Of a DNA stretch of 64,000 nucleotides, positions 19,357-28,124 are shown piece by piece (position 1 is the first letter of the stretch; each line of letters opens with the position of its first letter). The translations under genes and the position numbers were made by a program. The notes under the pieces are model-generated. The model was not told the origin of the DNA. It worked only from the letters and a program-made list of their open reading frames with translations, and did not search any database. The DNA comes from Azonexus sp. (GTDB lineage: Bacteria; Pseudomonadota; Gammaproteobacteria; Burkholderiales; Rhodocyclaceae): positions 1 through 64,000 of the forward strand of contig NZ_JAVBXX010000042.1 in assembly GCF_030824335.1 (NCBI RefSeq). The letters are read 5' to 3'.

Positions 19357-20664
19357 TTATGGATAAAGCCCCCGTTCGGCGCGGGCTTCCAATACCCGAT
19401 GACAGGCAATGATGAAGGCTGCCGTGCGCAGCGATACTTGTTTTTCCTGGGCGACCAGCCAGATGGCATCGAATGCGCTGACCATGATGCGTTCCAGTCG
19501 TGCATTGATCTCGTCTTCGGTCCAGAAAAAGCTGGAAAAATCCTGCACCCATTCGAAATAGGAAACGGTGACGCCGCCGGCATTGGCCAGCACGTCGGGC
19601 ACGACCAGAATGCCGCGCTTGTGCAATACATCGTCGGCGGCCGGGGTGGTCGGGCCATTGGCCCCTTCGACGATGACGCGGGCCTGAATACGCGTCGCGC
19701 GCTCCGGCGTGATCTGTCCTTCAAGCGCGGCGGGAATCAGGTAGTCGCATGGGGTCTGCCAGAAATCCTCGATGTCGATTGGCGTCGCGCCAGCGAAACC
19801 GGCCAGCCCACCGGTAGTTGCGGCGTGGGCTTGGGCAGCGGGGATGTCGATGCCGGCCTCGTTGGCCAGCGTTGCCGTGTGATCGGCGATAGCCACGACC
19901 TTGGCGCCGGCAGCCCGGAACAGGCGGGCGGCAATGCCGCCGACGTTGCCGAAACCTTGCACCACGATGCGCGCGCCCTCCTGAGGGATATGCAGATGCC
20001 GACCCGCTTCGCGCGCAATGATGAAAACACCGCGCCCGGTAGCTTCCTGGCGTCCCAGGCTGCCGCCCAGCGCAATCGGCTTGCCGGTGACGACGCCCGA
20101 GGTGGTACTCCCGCGATTCATCGAGAAGGTATCCATCATGACGGCCATCGTTTGGGCGTTGGTCCCCACATCCGGCGCCGGGATATCCCGGTCGGGGCCG
20201 ATGATCAGGCCGATTTCCGAGGTGAAGCGGCGCGTCATGCGCTGCAACTCTCCCTTGCTCAGCGTTGCCGGATCAACCCGAACACCGCCTTTGGCGCCAC
20301 CGAAAGGCAGGCCGACGGCGGCATTCTTGATCGTCATCCAGCCGGCCAGCGCCATCACTTCGTTGAGCGTGACAGCCGGGTGGAAACGAATGCCGCCCTT
20401 GCCGGGGCCGCGCGACAGGTTGTGCTGGACACGGTAGCCCTCGAAGTGGGCGATGCTGCCGTCGTCGCGCTCGATCGGGACATCGACGATCAACGTGCGT
20501 TTCGGATGCTTCAGCGTTTCGATCCAGCGTTCTAGTGGGCCGAGATAGGGGCGAACGCGTTCGATCTGTTCGATGAAGCTGGCCCAGGGTTCGGGCGCTG
20601 CCGGGTTGAGGTAGGAAAGACCGCCCAGCTTCGGGGATGCATTTTTGTCGAGTTCCTGAGTCAT
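19357..20664 (-). CDS. gdhA: Glutamate dehydrogenase (Glu/Leu/Phe/Val dehydrogenase family)
   Basis: Interconverts glutamate and 2-oxoglutarate plus ammonium using NAD(P). The 435-aa product has the family active-site segment [14 protein letters not shown] and the lysine region [21 protein letters not shown] follows, then the Rossmann glycine motif [10 protein letters not shown] and the C-terminal [13 protein letters not shown]. Length and motifs fit the hexameric type. AGGAG precedes the ATG by about 8 nt. It is divergent from relA, with a 165-bp intergenic region. Confidence 0.95.
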   Translation of the reverse strand: MTQELDKNASPKLGGLSYLNPAAPEPWASFIEQIERVRPYLGPLERWIETLKHPKRTLIVDVPIERDDGSIAHFEGYRVQHNLSRGPGKGGIRFHPAVTLNEVMALAGWMTIKNAAVGLPFGGAKGGVRVDPATLSKGELQRMTRRFTSEIGLIIGPDRDIPAPDVGTNAQTMAVMMDTFSMNRGSTTSGVVTGKPIALGGSLGRQEATGRGVFIIAREAGRHLHIPQEGARIVVQGFGNVGGIAARLFRAAGAKVVAIADHTATLANEAGIDIPAAQAHAATTGGLAGFAGATPIDIEDFWQTPCDYLIPAALEGQITPERATRIQARVIVEGANGPTTPAADDVLHKRGILVVPDVLANAGGVTVSYFEWVQDFSSFFWTEDEINARLERIMVSAFDAIWLVAQEKQVSLRTAAFIIACHRVLEARAERGLYP

Positions 20665-20816
20665 GGATCAGTCTCCTGCTGTGGCGATGGGGTTTGGTTC
20701 CACAGGATAGGAGAGGCCAGAGGCGGGGTAAACCCCACGCGGCGGGTTTCATCGGGCATTTGGTGACAGTGTGTAAGCAAGGGGCTCGTTCGCTGTCTTT
20801 CCGCATGGCGGCGACC

Positions 20817-20822
20817 TATAAT
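20817..20822 (+). promoter_or_regulatory. Perfect -10 box just before relA (possible leaderless mRNA)
   Basis: TATAAT at 20817-20822 ends 7 nt before the relA ATG at 20830, so transcription would start at or next to the A of the start codon. No Shine-Dalgarno is present and the -35 region is weak. Confidence 0.55.
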
Positions 20823-20829
20823 TGCGCCC

Positions 20830-23052
20830 ATGGTTTCCGTCGTCCATTCCGTCGCCGCCCAGAGCGATTTCGAGCAGTTCCTCTCCATCTTGTCAGCCGG
20901 TGTGCCAGCGCACGACGTCGTGCGTTTGCAGGAGGCGGTGACCTACGCGTGGGAAGTTTACGGTGAGCGCACCTTGGGCAGCGGCGAACGCATCTGGTCG
21001 CACGCACTCGGCATGGCGGTCATCATTGCCGGCCTGAAACTCGACGTCGAATCGCGTATCGCTGCCGTCCTGTTTGCCATTCCGGCGCAAGACGAACACG
21101 GCGTGGTGCATATCGAGCAAAAATTCGGCAAGCCGGCCGCTCATCTGGTGCATGGCATTTCCCGCCTGAATCGGTTGCGGCCGATTGCCAAGGGCTTTGT
21201 CGCGGTCGATATCGAGGGTGGCGAGAGCAATCCGGCCGAAACGCGGGCGCAGGTCGAAGTCCTGCGCAAGATGCTGCTGGCGATGGTCGAGGACATCCGG
21301 GTGGTGTTGTTGCGTCTGGCCAGCCGGACGCAGACCCTGCGCTTCTACGCCGCGAATCCGGATGATCTGCGGGTGCAGGTGGCGCGCGAAACGCTGGAGC
21401 TTTATTCGCCGCTGGCCAACCGTCTTGGCGTCTGGGAACTGAAATGGGAACTGGAAGACCTGTCTTTCCGTTTCATTCATCCCGATATTTACAAGAACAT
21501 TGCCAAGCAGCTTGATGAGAAGCGCAGCGAGCGCGAGGCTTTTATCAGCGATGCGGTGGACAAGGTGCGCGCCGAATTGCGCGAAGCCGGGATTACCAAC
21601 GCGGAAATCTACGGTCGACCGAAACATATCTTCAGTATCTGGAACAAGATGCGGAAGAAAGGCGTCGATTTTTCCGAAGTCTATGACGTGCGCGCCTTGC
21701 GCATCATCGTTGACGACGTCAAGGACTGCTATACCGCATTGGGCATCGTGCATAACCTGTGGGCGCCGATTTCCAAGGAGTTCGACGATTACATCTCGAA
21801 TCCCAAGGGCAACCACTATCGCTCACTGCACACCGCGGTCCATTGCCCCGATGGGCGCAGCCTGGAAATCCAGATTCGTACCTGGGAAATGCACAAGCAC
21901 GCCGAATTGGGCGTCGCCGCGCACTGGCGTTACAAGGAAGGTGCACGGGCGCCGGGCGCCGATGCCTACGACGAAAAGATCGCCTGGTTGCGTCAACTGC
22001 TGACCTGGAAAAACGAGGTTGTCGACAGCTCCGACTGGATCAGTCACTACAAGCAGGCGGCACTCGACGAGACGATTTATGTGATGACGCCGCAGGGGCG
22101 CGTGGTCGATTTGCCATCCGGTTCGACGGCGGTTGATTTCGCTTATCGCGTGCATACCGATCTCGGTCATCGTTGCCGGGGCGCCAAGGTCGATGGTCAG
22201 TTGTTGCCGCTCAATACGCCGCTGGAAACCGGGCAGCAGGTGGAAATCGTTACCGCCAAACTGGGTGGTCCGTCGCGTGACTGGCTGAATCCCGCGCAGG
22301 GTTACATCCATACCAAGAGCGCACGGATCAAGGTGCGTGCCTGGTTCTCCAGTCTGGCACTGGAAGAGACGCTGGCCGAAGGGCGGGCCTTGATCGCCAA
22401 GGAATTGCAGCGTTCCGGACAGCCCGGATCAAATATCGAGGAACTGGCGCGCAAGCTGGATTTCGCCAAAGCTGACGATCTCTACATCGCTGCCGCCCGG
22501 GGCGAACTGAATCAGCGGCAATTCCAGACGGTGGCACGCGGTGGCGATGCATCGCTGGAAGTGTTGGTGCCGGATAGCGTGCCGACCAAAGCGCGCAAGG
22601 CGGTGGAGGGCAATCAGGGGATTTTGATTGTCGGCGTGGATAAATTGCTGACGCAACTGGCCCGTTGCTGCAAACCGGCGCCACCGGATGCCATCGATGG
22701 TTTCATCACGCGTGGCAAGGGTATTTCGATCCATCGTTCGGATTGCCCGAATTTCGCCAATCTGGCCGCCCTGCATCCGGAGCGTGTCATCGAAACCGGT
22801 TGGGGCACCGAGACGACCGGCGTCTTCGCCTGCGATATCGTCGTCGATGCGCATGACCGTCAGGGTTTGTTACGCGATATTTCGGAAATTTTCACGCGGG
22901 AAAAACTCAATGTGGTGGGCGTCAATACCCACTCCAAACAAGGTACTGCACACATGAGTTTTACCGTTGAAATTACCAATTTGCGCCAATTGCAGCGCAC
23001 CCTGACGCTGATCCACGATGTTGAAGGCGTCGTTGGTGTGCGGCGCGCCTGA
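20830..23052 (+). CDS. relA: RelA, (p)ppGpp synthetase
   Basis: Ribosome-associated alarmone synthetase of 740 aa that makes (p)ppGpp from ATP and GTP/GDP during amino-acid starvation. The N-terminal HD hydrolase region is degenerate: WSHALGMAVIIAG and AVLFAIPAQDE lack the HD pair. The synthetase domain has YGRPKHIFSIWNKM and the EFDD motif (E317-D320) typical of monofunctional RelA rather than the RXKD of SpoT. TGS (YVMTPQGRVVDLPSGSTAVDFAY), zinc-finger (LARCCKPAPPD) and ACT regions follow. The start at 20830 lacks a Shine-Dalgarno and may be read from a leaderless transcript. Confidence 0.95.
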   Translation: MVSVVHSVAAQSDFEQFLSILSAGVPAHDVVRLQEAVTYAWEVYGERTLGSGERIWSHALGMAVIIAGLKLDVESRIAAVLFAIPAQDEHGVVHIEQKFGKPAAHLVHGISRLNRLRPIAKGFVAVDIEGGESNPAETRAQVEVLRKMLLAMVEDIRVVLLRLASRTQTLRFYAANPDDLRVQVARETLELYSPLANRLGVWELKWELEDLSFRFIHPDIYKNIAKQLDEKRSEREAFISDAVDKVRAELREAGITNAEIYGRPKHIFSIWNKMRKKGVDFSEVYDVRALRIIVDDVKDCYTALGIVHNLWAPISKEFDDYISNPKGNHYRSLHTAVHCPDGRSLEIQIRTWEMHKHAELGVAAHWRYKEGARAPGADAYDEKIAWLRQLLTWKNEVVDSSDWISHYKQAALDETIYVMTPQGRVVDLPSGSTAVDFAYRVHTDLGHRCRGAKVDGQLLPLNTPLETGQQVEIVTAKLGGPSRDWLNPAQGYIHTKSARIKVRAWFSSLALEETLAEGRALIAKELQRSGQPGSNIEELARKLDFAKADDLYIAAARGELNQRQFQTVARGGDASLEVLVPDSVPTKARKAVEGNQGILIVGVDKLLTQLARCCKPAPPDAIDGFITRGKGISIHRSDCPNFANLAALHPERVIETGWGTETTGVFACDIVVDAHDRQGLLRDISEIFTREKLNVVGVNTHSKQGTAHMSFTVEITNLRQLQRTLTLIHDVEGVVGVRRA

Positions 23053-23067
23053 GTTTGGCGCCCAAAT

Positions 23068-23589
23068 TCAGCGGGCAAGTAGCAACTCGGCCGCTTTTGC
23101 CAGGTCGGTCTGGCGCAGCAGACCGATTTTCTTGCCGACCACGCGGCCTTGCCGGTCAATGAACAAGGTGTAAGGCAGGCCGCCCTGTTTATTGCCCAAC
23201 GCCTGCATCAACGGGGTTCCCTGATTGCCAGTGAGCAACACGGTGTAATCCATCTTGTGTTGCTTCATGAAAGCGCTGACGGCAGTCGCATCGTCTTCGA
23301 GGCCGATGCCCAGCACCTCGATCTGGCCGCGATGGGTTTTCTGGAAGGCGGACAGTTCCGGAATTTCGGCCCGACAAGGCGGGCACCAGCGGGCCCAGAA
23401 GTTGACCACCAGCGGTTTGCCGCGATACTGCGCCAGTGCGACGGGTTTGTTGTCCGCGGACTGCAGTGTGCTGGAAAAAAGCGGGCTGGCATCCTGGGTT
23501 TCGCCGATTGCGGTCAACGGGGACAGCAGGGCAAAAAACAGGACAAAAAAGCAGGAAGCGGTAAGGGTTTTCACAAAATTGATCTGCAT
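23068..23589 (-). CDS. TlpA-like periplasmic thioredoxin
   Basis: A 173-aa exported thioredoxin-fold protein. Residues 1-29 form a signal peptide or anchor. The active site is WCPPC (C69, C72), within VVNFWARWCPPCRAEIP, and the cis-Pro region is GLPYTLFIDRQG. It probably reduces disulfides in the periplasm, possibly in cytochrome c or copper-site maturation. The divergent copper-delivery operon 169 bp away makes the latter plausible but unproven. It converges on relA with a 15-bp gap. Confidence 0.9.
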   Translation of the reverse strand: MQINFVKTLTASCFFVLFFALLSPLTAIGETQDASPLFSSTLQSADNKPVALAQYRGKPLVVNFWARWCPPCRAEIPELSAFQKTHRGQIEVLGIGLEDDATAVSAFMKQHKMDYTVLLTGNQGTPLMQALGNKQGGLPYTLFIDRQGRVVGKKIGLLRQTDLAKAAELLLAR

Positions 23590-23758
23590 CGTGGGGTGGG
23601 GGGATAGTGCATATTAGCATTCGGCAAAGTATGCTCAGGTCGAGCTGCGACAATATGCCGCACTGCCACAAGCGGCAGGCCATGAAACAATATGCGTCCA
23701 GGCTGGCAAGCCTTGAATGGCCGGGAATTTTCCATCTGGGCCATTTTGAGAGAAATGT

Positions 23759-24220
23759 GTGAACAAGAAAATACTCCTCGACATCATTGGTGGATTGTTG
23801 ATCGTGCTGGTTGTTGTGGTCGGCTATAAACTGTCGCCCCTTTTGCTGCCGCAGTCCGATTTGAGTATCGCCCCCGATCCGTCCTGCAATGTGCAGCAGC
23901 AAGCTTGCAGCGTTGCTTTGCCTGGCGGCGGGAGTTTGGTGTTTTCCGTCAACACCCAGCCGATTCCATTGGTCAAACCATTCGAGGTCAAAGTTGAAGT
24001 CCGGGGCAGCAGCGCCAAGAATGTCGCCATCGATTTTGCCGGTGTCGATATGGAAATGGGCTTCAATCGACCGCAACTCGCCGAAAGGTCAGCCGGCATT
24101 TTTATCGGTGAGGCGACTTTGCCGGTCTGTGTGACCGGGCACATGACCTGGCAGGCGACCGTCCTGCTGGAGACGTCCGATGCCCGGATTGCCGTGCCCT
24201 TCCGTTTCGTGACTGGCTGA
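23759..24220 (+). CDS. Membrane-anchored periplasmic protein of the copper-delivery operon, unknown function
   Basis: I do not recognise this 153-aa protein by name. It starts at GTG and has one N-terminal membrane segment (IIGGLLIVLVVVVGYKL). The periplasmic domain is beta-rich with three cysteines (CNVQQQAC and VCVTGHM) and a Met pair in VDMEMGF, which could be metal ligands. It lies 1 nt before the Sco1 gene, so it is probably part of the same operon and may act in copper handling or cytochrome oxidase assembly. That role is inferred from context only. Confidence 0.8.
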   Translation: MNKKILLDIIGGLLIVLVVVVGYKLSPLLLPQSDLSIAPDPSCNVQQQACSVALPGGGSLVFSVNTQPIPLVKPFEVKVEVRGSSAKNVAIDFAGVDMEMGFNRPQLAERSAGIFIGEATLPVCVTGHMTWQATVLLETSDARIAVPFRFVTG

Positions 24221-24221
24221 A

Positions 24222-24851
24222 ATGTCCAATCGTCTGTTGATCACCTGCATTGCGCTGCTGGCCAGTCTGGTCATCGGTCTGGGGCTGTTCTGGCAACCGC
24301 TAACGCCGACAGGCAGCGTATCGCTTGCAAGCTTGCCACCGGGAGGAAATTTTACCTTGCAGGCGGCCAGTGGCCCGGTTTCCCTCGTCGACTCATTGAA
24401 CAGGCAGCCTGGTCAGTTGGGGCTGATCTATTTTGGTTATACCTATTGCCCGGATATCTGTCCGACGACGCTGAGCGCGTTGACCGCCGGGATGGCCTTG
24501 CTGACGCCGGATGAGCGGGCGAGGTTGGTACTTTTCTTTATTTCGGTCGATCCAGCACGCGATACGCCTGAGCATCTCAAAACCTATGTCGAATTTTTTG
24601 CGCCCGACATCATTGGGGTTACTGGCAGTCCGGCTGAACTGGCGGAAGTGGCCGCCCGTTACGGTGTGTTTTATGCGGCACAACCCGCACAGACGCCGGG
24701 TGGCGCCTATGTCGTCGATCATTCGTCGGACAGCTTCATTGTCGGTACGGATGGCCGTCCGCTTGCCCGCCTGGCACATGGCACGGCCCCTGAGCAGGTT
24801 GCCGCGCTGATTCGTCAATATCTCAATCAATCCCGAGGAGTACATCCATGA
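24222..24851 (+). CDS. SCO1/SenC family copper chaperone
   Basis: Sco proteins deliver copper to the CuA site of cytochrome c oxidase or act as thiol reductases. The 209-aa protein has an N-terminal membrane anchor (ALLASLVIGLGLFW), the copper motif YCPDICP (C76, C80) and the distal His in VVDHSSD (H167), so all three ligands are present. Thioredoxin-like elements LIYFGYTYCP and LFFISVDPARDTPE are typical. Its stop overlaps the PCuAC start by 4 nt (ATGA). Confidence 0.94.
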   Translation: MSNRLLITCIALLASLVIGLGLFWQPLTPTGSVSLASLPPGGNFTLQAASGPVSLVDSLNRQPGQLGLIYFGYTYCPDICPTTLSALTAGMALLTPDERARLVLFFISVDPARDTPEHLKTYVEFFAPDIIGVTGSPAELAEVAARYGVFYAAQPAQTPGGAYVVDHSSDSFIVGTDGRPLARLAHGTAPEQVAALIRQYLNQSRGVHP

Positions 24852-25312
24852 AACGTCTGTCCTTTGTTTTTGCCGCTTTGAGCCTGTCGACCGCAGCATT
24901 TGCCGGTACGGCAGACGATGTCGTCGTCCATGAGCCCTACGTCCGTCTGGCACCGCCGAACGCGCAGGCAACCGGTGCTTTCATGGTGCTCAAGAATACC
25001 GGTAGCAAGGATGCCAAACTGGTCAAGGCCGACAACCCGGCATCACGCCTGACCGAGTTGCACACGCACATCAACGACAAGGGCGTCATGCGCATGCGTC
25101 AGGTGCCAGCCATTGACCTGCCGGCCAAAGGAGAAGCTGTGCTGCAACCGGGCGGTTTGCACGTGATGCTGATCGACATGAAGGCGCCACTGAGCGAAGG
25201 CCAGGTCGTGCCGATCACGCTGACTTTCGATGACGGCAGCAGCAAGCAGGTGGATGTCAAGGTACAGAAAATGGTCCCGGCCGGCATGCAGATGCGGCAC
25301 GGACAGCACTGA
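24848..25312 (+). CDS. PCuAC-type periplasmic copper chaperone
   Basis: Periplasmic Cu(I) chaperone that works with Sco1 in loading CuA. The 154-aa precursor has a signal peptide cleaved near AFA-GTADD. The copper motif H-x10-M-x21-H-x-M fits exactly with H72, M83, H105 and M107, and a His/Met-rich tail (MQMRHGQH) could hold extra copper. CCCGAGGAG lies in the end of the Sco1 gene before the ATG. It is the last gene of the operon; the terminator that follows (25336-25355) is where the mobile block begins. Confidence 0.95.
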   Translation: MKRLSFVFAALSLSTAAFAGTADDVVVHEPYVRLAPPNAQATGAFMVLKNTGSKDAKLVKADNPASRLTELHTHINDKGVMRMRQVPAIDLPAKGEAVLQPGGLHVMLIDMKAPLSEGQVVPITLTFDDGSSKQVDVKVQKMVPAGMQMRHGQH

Positions 25313-25333
25313 AGATTCGGGATTCCGGAAAAC

Positions 25334-25355
25334 GAACGGGGCATTTCTGCCCCGT
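25334..25355. repeat. Left copy of 22-bp direct repeat (terminator hairpin) flanking the mobile block
   Basis: The copy is identical to 29726-29747. It contains the hairpin ACGGGGCA-TTTC-TGCCCCGT (25336-25355) and directly abuts an IS end at 25356. The T-tract that should follow a terminator is missing here but present at the right copy. The pair looks like a target-site duplication. Confidence 0.75.
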
Positions 25356-25458
25356 CAGACTGCTGACGAACCCCCGATTGTTCGGGGGGGGGGGTCTGGT
25401 TGGAAATCATGGGGATTTCCTGATTCAAGCCGAAACGAGGCGAATTCTGAAATTTGCG
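25356..25458 (-). mobile_element. Degenerate IS1182-family end remnant
   Basis: About 100 bp align with the left end of the intact IS at 28125-28230. The shared parts are the inverted repeat, the CCCCCGATT.TTCGGGG hairpin and the last transposase codons; the minus strand reads ANFRIRLVSA then stop, against ENSRIRLVSA in the intact copy. Homology stops near 25459; the stretch 25459-25695 holds nothing I can identify besides the region before the next gene. Confidence 0.8.
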
Positions 25459-25695
25459 ACTGGATGATTGATTAGCCGGTGATGCCAGGAAAGCGGCGCG
25501 GCAAAGCGGGTTCCCTGACCTCAAACGGGCCTTGTTTAGCGCGTTGTCGCGGTGCTGGGCGGCAGCGCGACAAACCTGACCTGGACGGAAATTTTGCTCA
25601 CAAACAGGAAGATATTTTCCGAGTTTTGGCGTGAATCTTCCGTGCTGCTCTGGCAGTATTTGGCTTACCACATGATGACAAATGCGAATTTGGAA

Positions 25696-28008
25696 ATGAA
25701 AAATACTATTCGGAGACAATCGATAAAAGCGTTTGCAATTCTTGTTCTTTCCCTGATCGCAGCATTCGGACATGCGGCTAGCTTCGATTGCGGCCGGGCA
25801 CGACAACCGGTCGAAAAAATGGTCTGTGAAAACATTGATCTGTCGCGAGCCGATGATGAGCTCGGCTTCTCGTATGACTACTTGGAATCTCACTGCCCAT
25901 CTCAGTTTGAAGACCAGGACGTCAGAGCAACACAACGGAAATGGCTCGCTGGTCTGAGAAAACTTTCAGAACGATGGCCATCGGATCCTAGCTTTCTTGC
26001 CGACGCCTATCGTGAGCGCAACACCTTCCTTTCGGCCTTGGTGTTGCAATGCGCGCCACAATATCCAAAGCCCGAATCTGTGACGGTCAAGACGTTGCAA
26101 CTTCGAAACAGGCAGTCAAAAGCGACCGGGTTTTATCCGGATTTGTCGATGCCCTTTGTGGAAACGGATCCACCAAAGATCGGGCGCTTAATTAACAACC
26201 AGATTTTCGGCGATTATTTCGATCTACCTGCGCCTAAACAATTGGCTGATGGAATGCCCGGGTTGCTGGAAGAGTACCGAAGCCGAGATCGTCGATCACC
26301 GGATGAAGTACGCTTTTCCACAGTAATCAACAATGGCCGTCTGTTGGCCTTGAAAATATTCTCATCAGGCTGCGACTCCTCCTGCAGTTCGGGAGAAGGT
26401 GTAGAAATTTTCGATCTATGGAACGGACGCAGAATTCACGCTGCCGATGTTTTGTCATATACCGGTGCGAACACAATGGCGGTACGATTTCGTGTGGCAA
26501 AGCTGCGGAGAGGCTGGTCCATTGTCAGGCAGGAGCATCTTGACCTAAGCCCGAATTGCAAGCGCGATGGTGCCAGTTGCGAACGTTCAACGGATCTCGA
26601 TGGCGACTTTCTGATGAGTTGCGCCAAGGACGACTCTGAAAAAGACCACCGTGAATATTGGAGTATTGAGCCAGAAACGGATGGACGTTGGCAGTTTTCG
26701 ACTTTCTGGACTTGCCGCGACAGTCGCGAAGGAAAGGCGGGGCGCCCATTTGTTCAGCGCTACACTTCAGACGAGTTGCGTCCGCTTCTCAACGACTATG
26801 GGCGGAGCTTGTTGTTGGGTGAAGGCGATGTACAGGAGCCTGCGCCCGACAGCTTGGGGTGCGAGGCGGATACCTCATCAGACAATCCAGGCATAGAAAG
26901 AAAAGAGCATGTTCGAGCCGTACACGGCACGCATGGCGCTCACGATGAAACGCTGGTTCTGTATACCGATGGAAGCTTGTGGTGCTGGGACGCGTATTGG
27001 CGGAAAAAACCACCAATCGTTATCGGTACGAATTTTGCCAAGATTGACACTGATAATTTTTCTTCAGTAGTCGGGTTACTCAAAAACGGTACATTGGTGA
27101 CTTGGACTGGAGCATGCCCATATGGCGAAAAGCCAACGCTGCTATCACTGTCGCCAAACCAATCCCGGGCAATGGCGGGCCACAAAGAGGAGTTATGGTC
27201 GCTTGGGCGTGATGGGGCGCTTTGGTTCTGGAGTGTACAAACCCCCACCTACCCCTTCAAGGCAGCAACTGACGTCGCTGACATTGGGCACGGAAGAAAC
27301 CAACAACTCCAAATGCTAAAACACGACGGCAGCCTTTGGGCTTGGGGCCGCAAGCGGGGAGAAAATCACGCCAACGCCCCGGAAAGCTGGCAGCGAATCG
27401 GGGGAGGATTCTCGCGTCTGGCTGGTAACGGTATAGATATGGCTTTCAGGGCGGATGGCTCCTCGTGGTCATGGGGTGAATCTTTGAAAGCCTTGACAGA
27501 TATCGACGGGCGCTTGGATCATGGCCCGACGAAGGTTGGTGATGACTACGTATCGATTCACTGGGCCAATGGTGGATATGCCGTAGGAGTCAAACGCGAC
27601 AGCAGCCTTTGGGCAAGCTATCAGCGGGGAAACCGGACACAGATGGAACCGATGGGCTGTGGTTATAAGGAAGCGGTTGCGCTGGGCTATGCGGGCGAAT
27701 TCCCGCGCCCTCCGGATGACGTCATCGTTCTTGCACTGAGACAGGATGGCCATCTGCTCGGCTGGGGAAACTGGATGCATTCTGGTGGATGGAACAGGGA
27801 TCGGATTTTTACCCAAGCTCCCATCGATTTCGGCAAAGGCTTCGCGCAGATATTTCAAATTGGAAGCGGCTACAACTCTTATGCCGTTATTGTTAAACGA
27901 GACGGCTCCCTATGGGAGTTTCGCCCCCCGCAGACGCCAGGAACTCCCACAGGAAAGAACGCATTTCAGAAAATCAATCTTTCTACTAAAGACGTTTCCA
28001 AACACTGA
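25696..28008 (+). CDS. Exported RCC1-like repeat protein with LprI-like N-terminus
   Basis: This 770-aa protein has a signal peptide (MKNTIRRQSIKAFAILVLSL...GHAA) and then a cysteine-containing LprI/DUF1311-like segment (SFDCGRARQPVEKMVCENIDLSRADDELG pattern). The C-terminal half has at least seven repeats of the type DGSLWxWG (DGSLWCW, DGALWFW, DGSLWAWG, ADGSSWSWG, DGHLLGWG, DGSLWEF), as in RCC1-type beta-propellers. Function is unknown. Earlier in-frame starts (25672, 25675, and an open frame back to 25552) are possible. Base composition is visibly AT-richer than that of its neighbours, and it sits between IS sequences, suggesting transfer. Confidence 0.75.
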   Translation: MKNTIRRQSIKAFAILVLSLIAAFGHAASFDCGRARQPVEKMVCENIDLSRADDELGFSYDYLESHCPSQFEDQDVRATQRKWLAGLRKLSERWPSDPSFLADAYRERNTFLSALVLQCAPQYPKPESVTVKTLQLRNRQSKATGFYPDLSMPFVETDPPKIGRLINNQIFGDYFDLPAPKQLADGMPGLLEEYRSRDRRSPDEVRFSTVINNGRLLALKIFSSGCDSSCSSGEGVEIFDLWNGRRIHAADVLSYTGANTMAVRFRVAKLRRGWSIVRQEHLDLSPNCKRDGASCERSTDLDGDFLMSCAKDDSEKDHREYWSIEPETDGRWQFSTFWTCRDSREGKAGRPFVQRYTSDELRPLLNDYGRSLLLGEGDVQEPAPDSLGCEADTSSDNPGIERKEHVRAVHGTHGAHDETLVLYTDGSLWCWDAYWRKKPPIVIGTNFAKIDTDNFSSVVGLLKNGTLVTWTGACPYGEKPTLLSLSPNQSRAMAGHKEELWSLGRDGALWFWSVQTPTYPFKAATDVADIGHGRNQQLQMLKHDGSLWAWGRKRGENHANAPESWQRIGGGFSRLAGNGIDMAFRADGSSWSWGESLKALTDIDGRLDHGPTKVGDDYVSIHWANGGYAVGVKRDSSLWASYQRGNRTQMEPMGCGYKEAVALGYAGEFPRPPDDVIVLALRQDGHLLGWGNWMHSGGWNRDRIFTQAPIDFGKGFAQIFQIGSGYNSYAVIVKRDGSLWEFRPPQTPGTPTGKNAFQKINLSTKDVSKH

Positions 28009-28103
28009 GTTTGTAGCCGTAGCACGACATGCTTGTTCCACTTTGTTGCCTTCAATTTTGGCTGTTTTTTCCGGTTGACCGTAGCAGTCCCCAAAAAGCA
28101 AAA

Positions 28104-28124
28104 AGGCGGCTGATTCAGCCGCCT
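28104..28124. terminator. Hairpin abutting the IS left end
   Basis: AGGCGGCTGA (28104-28113) and TCAGCCGCCT (28115-28124) form a near-perfect palindrome after an A-run. The IS inverted repeat starts at the next base (28125). On the plus strand it looks like a terminator whose T-tract was displaced by the IS; on the minus strand, with its T-run, it could end the transposase transcript. Confidence 0.6.

Noticed and set aside
19301..19552. N-terminal extension of the EamA transporter
   Set aside because: The extension is hydrophilic, rich in His/Arg, and unlike transporters; the first membrane segment begins right after 19300.
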